From CABYIR01 sp038103905 (GTDB lineage Bacteria > Pseudomonadota > Alphaproteobacteria > Pelagibacterales > AG-422-B15), in NCBI GenBank assembly GCA_038103905.1, contig JAYNZW010000003.1, positions 58,824 through 122,823 on the forward strand: a DNA stretch of 64,000 nucleotides, written 5' to 3'. Made by a program: the position numbers and the translations under genes. The notes beneath the pieces were generated by a model that searched no databases, was not told where the DNA came from, and saw only the letters and a list, made by a program, of their open reading frames with translations. Position 1 is the first letter of the stretch; every line of letters starts with the position of its first letter. Of this stretch, positions 43,985 to 51,531 are shown piece by piece.

Positions 43985-45003
43985 TGAATTCTATCTCTAA
44001 ATATACGAGCCTGATTGAAGAACATGGACTCAATGAAGATGAAACTTCTGCTGCATTCGATATCATCATGGATGGAGGTTCAGAATTAAATGATTTAATT
44101 TCATTTTTAGAAACTTTAAATAAATATGGAATAAACCAGGACCATGTTTTGGGAGCGGTTAAAGTAATGAGAGACAAGATGGTGGCTGTGAATATTCCAG
44201 ATGAATCAATTGATACATGCGGAACTGGAGGAGATGGAAAATTCTCCCTTAATATTTCAACTGCAGTTGCTTTTGTTTTATCTGCACTAGGCATACCTGT
44301 TGCTAAACACGGCAATAGATCTATTACTTCAAATTGTGGCTCCGCTGATGTTTTAAAGTCTTTAGGCATCAATATAGATATGGAAACAAACAAGATTTCA
44401 GAGTGTATTGAAAATACAGGTATCTGTTTCATGTTCGCCCCTAATCATCATCCTGCCATGAGACATGTTGCTGAAGCAAGGCAATCTCTTGGAAAAAAGG
44501 GTATAAAAACAATATTTAATATGTTGGGCCCCCTTTTAAATCCAGGAAATGTAAAGAAACAAATTATTGGTGTTTATAGCAACGATATACAAGAAATATA
44601 CAAAGAGGTATTTAATCGAACCTTTGAAAAAGATGCTTTTATAATTTATGGGGCTGATGGAATGGATGAAATTTCAACAGAAGGTGAAAATAAAATTATT
44701 TTTAAAGATAAACTTTTTAACTTTGATCCCATTAGTCTTGATATAAAAAGACCTGTAGTCAATGAATTAATTGGAGAAGATCCAGATTTTAATGCATCAA
44801 GAATAATTGATATTTTTTCAGGCACTAAAGACTCTTTCTATCAAATTGTATCTATAAACGCTGCTTTTGGCTTAGTTTTAAATAATAGTTTAGAACTTAA
44901 TAATGAAAATATTAAAAAGTGCTTATCAGATGTAGAAAAAGTAATAAACGATGGCTCAGCCCTAAGTAAAATTAAAAAATTAAAAGAATTTACAAACAAA
45001 TAA
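43984..45003 (+). CDS. trpD: Anthranilate phosphoribosyltransferase
   Basis: A 339-residue enzyme adding phosphoribose to anthranilate. It has DTCGTGGDGKFSLNISTAV near residue 78, KHGNRSITSNCGSADVL near 105, FAPNHHPAMRHVAEAR near 150 and FNMLGPLLNP near 179. It overlaps trpG and trpC by one base each, indicating coupled translation. trpF, trpB and trpA are not in the window. Confidence 0.95.
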   Translation: MNSISKYTSLIEEHGLNEDETSAAFDIIMDGGSELNDLISFLETLNKYGINQDHVLGAVKVMRDKMVAVNIPDESIDTCGTGGDGKFSLNISTAVAFVLSALGIPVAKHGNRSITSNCGSADVLKSLGINIDMETNKISECIENTGICFMFAPNHHPAMRHVAEARQSLGKKGIKTIFNMLGPLLNPGNVKKQIIGVYSNDIQEIYKEVFNRTFEKDAFIIYGADGMDEISTEGENKIIFKDKLFNFDPISLDIKRPVVNELIGEDPDFNASRIIDIFSGTKDSFYQIVSINAAFGLVLNNSLELNNENIKKCLSDVEKVINDGSALSKIKKLKEFTNK

Positions 45004-45788
45004 TGAATATTTTAGAAGAAATTTATAATTATAAACTTGATTTTGTTAATAAAGCTAAATCTAAAATTTCCTTAGATGAACTAATTGAACAGTCAAAGAA
45101 AATAGAAAAAAAAGATTTTCAATTCTCAAAAAAGCTTAGAAATAATAAAGGAATAAACATCATTGGTGAACTTAAGAAAGCAAGTCCCTCAGCAGGTAAT
45201 ATTGTAAATGATGAAATTGATTTAATAAATATTGCAAAAATGTATGATGATGCTGGTGTGTCTTGTTTCTCCATTTTGACTGATGAAAAATATTTTAATG
45301 GCAGCCTTCAAGACCTAATTGAACTAAGAAAAAATACAGCAACACCTATTTTGAGAAAAGAATTTATAGTTGATGAATATCAGGTCTATGAGTCATTTTT
45401 ATCTGGCGCTGATTGCATACTTATTATTTTATCAATGATAGATTTAGATTTAGCAAAAAAAATAGAGAATGTTGCTATTTCTCTTGGCCTTGATTCAATA
45501 ATTGAGGTTCACGATGAAAAAGAAATTAAAGAAGCTTTAAAATTTAATTCTAATTTAATAGGTATTAATAATAGAGATTTAAAAAACTTTACTGTCAACA
45601 TCAATAACGCTGTAAACCTTGCTAATAGTATAACGACTAACAAAATACTTATTTCCGAAAGTGGCATTAGCTCTAAAAGCGACATTGATCAAACAATGAG
45701 CAAATCTAACATTCGCACATTTTTAATCGGCGAATCATTAATGAGATCAGATAATATTAGAAATAAATTAAGCAGTTTAATAAATTAA
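45003..45788 (+). CDS. trpC: Indole-3-glycerol-phosphate synthase
   Basis: A 261-residue TIM barrel closing the indole ring. It has GELKKASPSAGNI near residue 54, ILTDEKYFNGS near 91, LRKEFIVDEYQVYES near 117 with the catalytic Lys, GINNRDLKNF near 184 and ISESGISSKSD near 213. It is not fused to TrpF. A 93-bp AT-rich space with the SOS box separates it from lexA; moaC and moeA, common here in relatives, are absent. Confidence 0.95.
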   Translation: MNILEEIYNYKLDFVNKAKSKISLDELIEQSKKIEKKDFQFSKKLRNNKGINIIGELKKASPSAGNIVNDEIDLINIAKMYDDAGVSCFSILTDEKYFNGSLQDLIELRKNTATPILRKEFIVDEYQVYESFLSGADCILIILSMIDLDLAKKIENVAISLGLDSIIEVHDEKEIKEALKFNSNLIGINNRDLKNFTVNINNAVNLANSITTNKILISESGISSKSDIDQTMSKSNIRTFLIGESLMRSDNIRNKLSSLIN

Positions 45789-45851
45789 AATATAAATATA
45801 ATATTATAAATTATTGATATTATTATATAAATTTATATTGAAACTTGATGA

Positions 45852-45866
45852 GAACATTGATAGAAC
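45852..45866 (+). promoter_or_regulatory. LexA operator (alphaproteobacterial SOS box)
   Basis: GAAC (45852-45855), seven bases, GAAC (45863-45866): an exact match to the direct-repeat LexA box GAAC-N7-GAAC of Alphaproteobacteria. It ends 15 bp before the lexA start codon, so binding would block transcription initiation or early elongation. It supports autorepression of lexA. Confidence 0.85.
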
Positions 45867-45881
45867 ATAGGAATTAATTCT

Positions 45882-46559
45882 ATGTTAACAAAAAAACAAA
45901 AACAGCTTTTAAATTATATTGGTACTTTCCAAAGTAGAAACGGTGTGACGCCTTCTTACGAAGAAATGAAAGATGCCTTAACATTAAAGTCTAAGTCAGG
46001 AATACATAGACTAATTCTAGCGCTTGAAGAAAGAGGTTTCGTCAAAAGACTTGCACATAAAGCCAGAGCACTTGAAATTATAAAAGATGGAATTTCTAAT
46101 CTAGAAGTATCACCTAAAAGAAAAAATGTTATAATTGGCGACTTCAAAGAACAACAAAATAATTATTCTGAAAATAAAGTAAGCACTATTCCCCTTCTTG
46201 GTAAAATAGCTGCTGGAACTCCCATTGAAGCTATTCAACATAATGATGATTCAATTGATGTTCCAAGAGAACTTATGTCTGTGGGTGAGTCATATGCCTT
46301 AAAGGTTGAAGGCGACTCCATGATAAACGAAGGAATTTATGATGGAGATACAGTATTAATTAGAAAAACAAACTTGGCTGAAAATGGAGATATAGTTGTT
46401 GCTTTAGTTGATGATCATGAGGCAACTCTAAAGAGGCTAAGAAAAAAAGGACAAAGTATTGCCCTTGAAAGTGCTAATCCATTATATGAAACAAGAATTT
46501 TGGCTGCACATAGAGTAAAAATCCAAGGAAAATTGACTGGGCTGTTAAGGAAATACTAA
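45882..46559 (+). CDS. lexA: LexA SOS repressor
   Basis: A 225-residue repressor. The winged HTH is residues 1-70 (TPSYEEMKDALTLKSKSGIHRL matches the alphaproteobacterial type). The self-cleavage site is Ala-Gly in KIAAGTPIEAI near residue 108. The catalytic Ser is in VEGDSMINEGIYDGD near 146 and the Lys in EATLKRLRKKG near 184. The SOS box just upstream argues for autoregulation. It lies between trpC and gltA; comEC and gltX, often between lexA and gltA in relatives, are absent. Confidence 0.95.
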   Translation: MLTKKQKQLLNYIGTFQSRNGVTPSYEEMKDALTLKSKSGIHRLILALEERGFVKRLAHKARALEIIKDGISNLEVSPKRKNVIIGDFKEQQNNYSENKVSTIPLLGKIAAGTPIEAIQHNDDSIDVPRELMSVGESYALKVEGDSMINEGIYDGDTVLIRKTNLAENGDIVVALVDDHEATLKRLRKKGQSIALESANPLYETRILAAHRVKIQGKLTGLLRKY

Positions 46560-46619
46560 ATTTTAGCTATTTTTCTGTTTATTCTTTTCCATTAACTATA
46601 AATAGTTTATTTAGTAGCT

Positions 46620-47948
46620 ATGAAATCAAAGAAAAAATCAATAAAATCAAATAAAAAAGAAGCTAAACTAACATTATATTCTAAATCATACACCTTGCCA
46701 ATTCTTAAAGCTTCTGAAGGAAGTGATGTAATTAATATTACAAAACTTTATTCTGAGTCGGGTTATTTCACCTATGATCCAGGGTTTACTTCAACCGCCG
46801 CATGTGAGTCAAAAGTTACTTATATTGATGGCGAAAAAGGAATACTTAGGTATAGGGGTATAGATGTATCTGAGTTAGCCAAAAAAAGTGATTTTATAGA
46901 AGTTTCAAATCTTCTTATTTATGGTGATTTACCTAATCAATCACAACTGAAAAAATATCGAAAATTAATAACAAATCATACTATGCTAAACGAGCAGCTA
47001 ATTAAATTCTTTAATGGATTTAGAAGAGATGCTCACCCTATGGCTATGATGGTTGGTGTTATGGGTGCTCTGTCTGCTTTTTATCAGGACTCTTTAGATA
47101 TTAACGATCCACATCAACGAATGACAGCTGCAAGAAGAATTATTGCGAAAGCTGCCACGATTGGAGCTATGTCTTATAAATATTCCATAGGACAACCATT
47201 CGTTTATCCAGACAATAATTTATCTTATGCAGAGAATTTTTTAAATATGTGCTTTTCTGTTCCCTCAGAAAATTACAGAGTTCCTAAGATTATATCAAAA
47301 GCTATGGATATAATATTTATACTTCATGCTGATCACGAACAAAATGCCTCAACGTCAACTGTGAGACTTGCAGGATCATCTGGCGCAAACCCCTTTGCGT
47401 GTATTGCAGCAGGAGTTGCATCTCTTTGGGGGCCTGCACATGGAGGTGCTAATCAAGCAGCTTTAGAAATGCTTGAAACAATTGGCAATAAAAAAAATAT
47501 AGATTTATATATTTCTAAAGCAAAAGATAGAAATGATGACTTTAAACTCATGGGTTTTGGTCATAGGGTATACAAAAACTATGATCCAAGAGCCAAAATT
47601 TTAAAAGAAATTTGCAAAAAAGTGCTTTCTCATGTTGGTGTTAAAAAAGATCCTATTCTTGAGCTAGCAATGGAACTTGAAAAAAAAGCTTTAAAAGATC
47701 CTTATTTTATAAAAAAGAAATTATATCCAAATGTAGATTTTTATTCCGGTATAATTCTAAGAGCAATAGGTTTTCCACCTGAGATGTTCACAGTCATATT
47801 TGCAATTGCACGTACAGCTGGGTGGACAGCTCAATGGACGGAAATGATTGATGACCCTATTCAAAAAATTGGTAGACCAAGACAACTATATACTGGCAAT
47901 AAAAGTCTGAAATATGGACAAATAAGGTCAAAAAAGAATACGAGATAG
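46620..47948 (+). CDS. gltA: Citrate synthase (type II)
   Basis: A 442-residue TCA enzyme. The N-terminus has a Lys-rich tail (MKSKKKSIKSNKKEAK) before the conserved FTSTAACESKVTYIDG. Catalytic residues are in LHADHEQNASTSTVR (His, near 237), WGPAHGGANQAALEML (His, near 276) and the Asp of YPNVDFYSGIIL near 375. The Lys-rich N-terminal extension is unusual in composition. It converges on lpxI with one base between stops; lpxB, normally between lpxI and gltA, is not there. Confidence 0.95.
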   Translation: MKSKKKSIKSNKKEAKLTLYSKSYTLPILKASEGSDVINITKLYSESGYFTYDPGFTSTAACESKVTYIDGEKGILRYRGIDVSELAKKSDFIEVSNLLIYGDLPNQSQLKKYRKLITNHTMLNEQLIKFFNGFRRDAHPMAMMVGVMGALSAFYQDSLDINDPHQRMTAARRIIAKAATIGAMSYKYSIGQPFVYPDNNLSYAENFLNMCFSVPSENYRVPKIISKAMDIIFILHADHEQNASTSTVRLAGSSGANPFACIAAGVASLWGPAHGGANQAALEMLETIGNKKNIDLYISKAKDRNDDFKLMGFGHRVYKNYDPRAKILKEICKKVLSHVGVKKDPILELAMELEKKALKDPYFIKKKLYPNVDFYSGIILRAIGFPPEMFTVIFAIARTAGWTAQWTEMIDDPIQKIGRPRQLYTGNKSLKYGQIRSKKNTR

Positions 47949-47949
47949 A

Positions 47950-48771
47950 CTAAACAAAGTATAAATTTATTTTATTTTCCTCTAACATTCTTAAGGTAAG
48001 CTCTTTATTAAAAATAATTGTATTATCTTTTTTAATAGCGATTCCATTCAGATTTGCTTTGATGACATTAGTGATAGTTTTTGGCCCTATAACTGGATTA
48101 TCAGTTAAATTAGACTGATTAATTTTAGCAATTTTTACGAGCATACCTTCTCTTTTGCTTAGATTTAATTTCTTCTTTTCTGCGGCCACTCTTTTAAGAA
48201 GAAGGTCTGTACCCTCTGTAGCTTCAATGCCTAATATGTACCCATTAGAAACTACTGCCGCTTGCGCATTATCATACCTTGAAATGTTATTTAGTAATGA
48301 TACGCCCTTTGAAATATCATTTTTATCAGCATTATTTTTTTGAAAAATATAATCTTGATCAACTTTATCAAAATAATAACTCTTATCTATTGATTTTAAA
48401 GATTGGACGATAAATCCCTCTTGTTTTAATACAGACAATATTAAATTCAATGTTTGGCCATCACCTTTTTTAAATTCATTCATTATTTGATTGATATATT
48501 TTGCTAATATTTCATCAATTTTTATATTTGATAAATTTGGTCTATTTACTTTTCCAATAAGACAAACATCTTTTATGTTAAACTTTTCTAGTAGTTTAAT
48601 TATTTTTGAAAATTCATAGACTTTTAATGAAAAGATTTTTTTATGTTTTAATGTAGTTGGTGAATTTAAATTAATAAAAATTGAATCTAGAAAAATTTCT
48701 TTTGATCTTTTAAAAATATTTGCTGTTAACGGCTCGTATCCACCAATGAACGCAATATTATTTCTTTTCAT
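47950..48771 (-). CDS. lpxI: UDP-2,3-diacylglucosamine pyrophosphatase LpxI
   Basis: A 273-residue enzyme making lipid X for lipid A. It starts IAFIGGYEPL (family GxGxLP region), has VCLIGKVNRPNL near residue 71, the YILGIEATEGTDLLLKR block near 179 and the C-terminal PVIGPKTITNVIKANLNGIAI. These order as in alphaproteobacterial LpxI, which replaces LpxH. It overlaps lpxA by 14 nt and is the last gene of the long minus-strand lipid A run. Confidence 0.88.
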   Translation of the reverse strand: MKRNNIAFIGGYEPLTANIFKRSKEIFLDSIFINLNSPTTLKHKKIFSLKVYEFSKIIKLLEKFNIKDVCLIGKVNRPNLSNIKIDEILAKYINQIMNEFKKGDGQTLNLILSVLKQEGFIVQSLKSIDKSYYFDKVDQDYIFQKNNADKNDISKGVSLLNNISRYDNAQAAVVSNGYILGIEATEGTDLLLKRVAAEKKKLNLSKREGMLVKIAKINQSNLTDNPVIGPKTITNVIKANLNGIAIKKDNTIIFNKELTLRMLEENKINLYFV

Positions 48772-49537
48772 AGCGACATAAGCCCCTGCTTGACTCTACG
48801 GAAATAAAGTTACTTATTTTTTTTATTAGAGAATTTTCACTTTTATTAAAATTTTGTATCTCACTCTGTATCGTTTCTGAGCTCATAAAAATAGTTTTTA
48901 TAAAATTATTTAGCTCTTGAATATTTGCCTTATCATAATTGGCTCTTTTTAAACCTATAAGATTTAATCCTGTTATTTTTGCTCTATTTCCTATAGCAAG
49001 TGCAAATGGGAAGACATCGTTCTCTACAGCGCTCATTCCACCAATCATGCATAATTCGCCTATACGACAAAATTGATGTATTGCAGACAGACCGCCTATT
49101 ACAGCTTTATCTTCAACTACTACATGTCCACCAAGTGTAGCTTGATTAGCCATGATAACGTTATCACCCACTATACAATCATGAGCTATATGCACACCTG
49201 TCATGAATAGTGAATTACTGCCAACAATAGTATTATAACCGCCTCCTTCAGTTCCTGTATTTATATTACAAAACTCACGAAAAGTATTTGAATCACCAAT
49301 TTTAAGAAATGTTTCTTCATCATGATATTTTAAGTCTTGTGGGATTGATCCGATTGAACAAAAAGAAAAAAAAGTATTATTCTTTCCAATTGTGGTATTT
49401 CCTGTAATTCTACATGATGCTTCTATCTTTGTATTGTCACCAATCTTTACATTGCCATCGACAACAGCATATGGGCCTATTTCTACATTTGAACCAAGAT
49501 TTACATTTTTACCAATGATTGCTGTAGGATGTATCAT
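48758..49537 (-). CDS. lpxA: UDP-N-acetylglucosamine acyltransferase
   Basis: A 259-residue left-handed beta-helix enzyme, the first step of lipid A synthesis. Hexapeptide repeats fill residues 1-185 (IHPTAIIGKNVNLGSNVEIG onward). The catalytic His lies in GVHIAHDCIVGD near 121, followed by NQATLGGHVVVEDKAVIGG and HQFCRIGE. The C-terminal helical part starts near 190. It begins one base into the fabZ stop. Confidence 0.95.
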   Translation of the reverse strand: MIHPTAIIGKNVNLGSNVEIGPYAVVDGNVKIGDNTKIEASCRITGNTTIGKNNTFFSFCSIGSIPQDLKYHDEETFLKIGDSNTFREFCNINTGTEGGGYNTIVGSNSLFMTGVHIAHDCIVGDNVIMANQATLGGHVVVEDKAVIGGLSAIHQFCRIGELCMIGGMSAVENDVFPFALAIGNRAKITGLNLIGLKRANYDKANIQELNNFIKTIFMSSETIQSEIQNFNKSENSLIKKISNFISVESSRGLCRYEKK

Positions 49538-49986
49538 TATTTGTTTTTATCCATAATTGTTGCGCACCAAATTGACTCAGCAATTTTTTCTTCATTTTCA
49601 TCTACTAGTTGACCTTCGAATTTCCATACTCTTCCCTTTGATCGAAGTGCATTAACTTTTGAAAAAATCTTATCATTTGGAAACACAGGTTTTCTAAATT
49701 TAGTATTATCTATATTCATCAAATAAACAATCTTATCAAAAGTTTCTTCTTTAATACTATAAGCAATCAATGCAGCTGCAGTTTGAGCCATCATTTCAAC
49801 TAAAATAACGCCTGGAACAACTGGCTGTTCAGGAAAATGACCTTTAAAAAAATAATCATTCTCCCTGAATGTTTTTATTCCAGTGGCTTTTTTTAATTTT
49901 TCAATATCGATTAATTCATCAATAAATAAAAAAGGCTCTCTATGAGGTATATATTCTTTTATTTGATTTTGATTAAGAGATGTCAT
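49537..49986 (-). CDS. fabZ: 3-hydroxyacyl-ACP dehydratase FabZ
   Basis: A 149-residue hot-dog-fold dehydratase of fatty acid synthesis. IPHREPFLFIDELIDIE is at residue 13, GHFPEQPVVPGVILVEMMAQ near 48 holds the catalytic His and Glu, and NTKFRKPVFPND near 92 is the family substrate tunnel block. It lies between lpxD (8-nt gap) and lpxA (1-nt overlap), the standard arrangement balancing membrane and lipid A acyl chains. Confidence 0.95.
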   Translation of the reverse strand: MTSLNQNQIKEYIPHREPFLFIDELIDIEKLKKATGIKTFRENDYFFKGHFPEQPVVPGVILVEMMAQTAAALIAYSIKEETFDKIVYLMNIDNTKFRKPVFPNDKIFSKVNALRSKGRVWKFEGQLVDENEEKIAESIWCATIMDKNK

Positions 49987-49994
49987 TTATTAGC

Positions 49995-50975
49995 TCAATT
50001 ATTATTTTTTAGTGTTTTCTTGAGGTGAGTAAACATATTAATTGCTGGATCACCCATAATTTTTTGATTATCTTTTATACTATTACGAACACCACTTTTT
50101 GCAGCTATATCAACATTATTACCAATTCTTACATGTCCAATGATACCAACCTGTCCACCCATTCTGACATAATTTCCGATAGTTGTGCTACCAGCGATAC
50201 CACATTGTCCCGCTAAGATTGAGTTTGAACCAATTGTAACGTTATGAGCTATGTGCACCTGATTATCTAAATATACATTTTCACCAAGAGAAGTATCTGA
50301 AAAACTTCCACGATCAATTGTGCAATTTGAACCAATAAAACAATTATTTTGAATGATTACTCTTCCAATATGATAAATCTTTAAATTGTTATTATTATTA
50401 AAAGCAAATCCAAATCCCTGCTGGCCTATTGAACAGTTGTTTTCAATTTCAACGTTATCACCGATGATTGAGTTTTGAATGATATTATTACATCCTATTT
50501 TAACATTTCTTCCAATTAAGCAGCCTTCGTGTATTATTGTCCCTTCTCCAATAGATATACCGTCTCCAATTTTACAACCATTTTTAATAATTGCAGTTTT
50601 TGCAATATTTTTACCATCTTGAATTTTTGTTTTATTGAAACTTTTTTTTTCATTAAAGTTAAAGTCTCTAAAAAATAAATTAGAAATTTTAGCAACAGAA
50701 CTATGAACGTCATGGACAATAAATTTTATAGTATCATCAAAAAAAGATGAGTCTTTTCTCTTATTTGAAATGATAATCCCTTTAGGCTTATTTTGTTTTT
50801 CAGGAATTTCATAATTATCATATATGAAAGAAAGATCATTCTCTGAACAATTATTTAATCCCGTAAAAGAAGAAAATTTTACATTACTTATCTTTGGGGC
50901 ATTACTATCTATATCTAAGGCTATTGAAATATTTTTTGAAGAAATTGGACCTAACTTCTTATAAAAATTATCCAT
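49995..50975 (-). CDS. lpxD: UDP-3-O-(3-hydroxyacyl)glucosamine N-acyltransferase
   Basis: A 326-residue left-handed beta-helix acyltransferase of lipid A synthesis. The N-terminal uridine-binding domain covers residues 1-100; hexapeptide repeats follow (IIKNGCKIGDGISIGEGT onward). The catalytic His lies in NQVHIAHNVTIGSNS near residue 236, and GFGFAF near 185 is a family mark. The N-terminal domain is strongly AT-biased in composition (Asn/Lys/Ser-rich). It is 14 nt after skp. Confidence 0.95.
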   Translation of the reverse strand: MDNFYKKLGPISSKNISIALDIDSNAPKISNVKFSSFTGLNNCSENDLSFIYDNYEIPEKQNKPKGIIISNKRKDSSFFDDTIKFIVHDVHSSVAKISNLFFRDFNFNEKKSFNKTKIQDGKNIAKTAIIKNGCKIGDGISIGEGTIIHEGCLIGRNVKIGCNNIIQNSIIGDNVEIENNCSIGQQGFGFAFNNNNNLKIYHIGRVIIQNNCFIGSNCTIDRGSFSDTSLGENVYLDNQVHIAHNVTIGSNSILAGQCGIAGSTTIGNYVRMGGQVGIIGHVRIGNNVDIAAKSGVRNSIKDNQKIMGDPAINMFTHLKKTLKNNN

Positions 50976-50989
50976 ATATCTGGAATTTA

Positions 50990-51529
50990 TTAATCTTCTA
51001 ATTTGACCTTAATTTTAGGAAGATTTTTATTTAATATTTTTATGACTTGCTCTGTCATATCCATATCATCAGCTGACATGACAACAGCATTTTTTTCTAA
51101 GATTACAGTTATGCCTAATTCTTTTGCATAGTCATTAATTATTGGCTTAACCTCTTCTAATATTTCTGCTCGAGCTGATTGCACCATAAAGTCTAATTTT
51201 CTTAATTTTTCTTGTCGCTCAATTTGAAATGATTGAACTTTTTTCTCAAAGTCTGAAACTTTAATTTCAAAAGCTTCAGGAGCCATTACTGATTGCTGCT
51301 CTATTAATTTTTCTCTTTCTTTGATTATGAGTTCATCTTTTTCTTTAGTTTCTTCTTCTGATGCTTTTTGAATCTTTTCAATTTGCTTTGTAGCATCAAC
51401 TGCAGCTTTTGACTCAGTTAGCACTTTATTTATATCAATAATACCTATTGAAGTATTAGGGTACTGATCTGCAAGTAAAAATGTTGGAATGAATAAAAAT
51501 GTTAAAAGTATTATATTAAATTTTTTCAT
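50990..51529 (-). CDS. skp: Skp/OmpH-family periplasmic chaperone
   Basis: A 179-residue protein with a signal peptide (FNIILLTFLFIPTFLLA, cleaved near residue 20), the conserved IGIIDINKVLTESKAA, a long coiled coil rich in Glu/Lys/Gln at about residues 45-125, and a closing VTVILEKNAVVMS beta segment near residue 150. Skp carries unfolded outer-membrane proteins to BamA, encoded just upstream with 2 nt between. Confidence 0.9.
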   Translation of the reverse strand: MKKFNIILLTFLFIPTFLLADQYPNTSIGIIDINKVLTESKAAVDATKQIEKIQKASEEETKEKDELIIKEREKLIEQQSVMAPEAFEIKVSDFEKKVQSFQIERQEKLRKLDFMVQSARAEILEEVKPIINDYAKELGITVILEKNAVVMSADDMDMTEQVIKILNKNLPKIKVKLED

Positions 51530-51531
51530 AA

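Noticed and set aside
43848..44432. 194-codon open frame antisense to trpG/trpD
   Set aside because: Both trp genes are clear, overlapping and conserved; the antisense frame has no family features.
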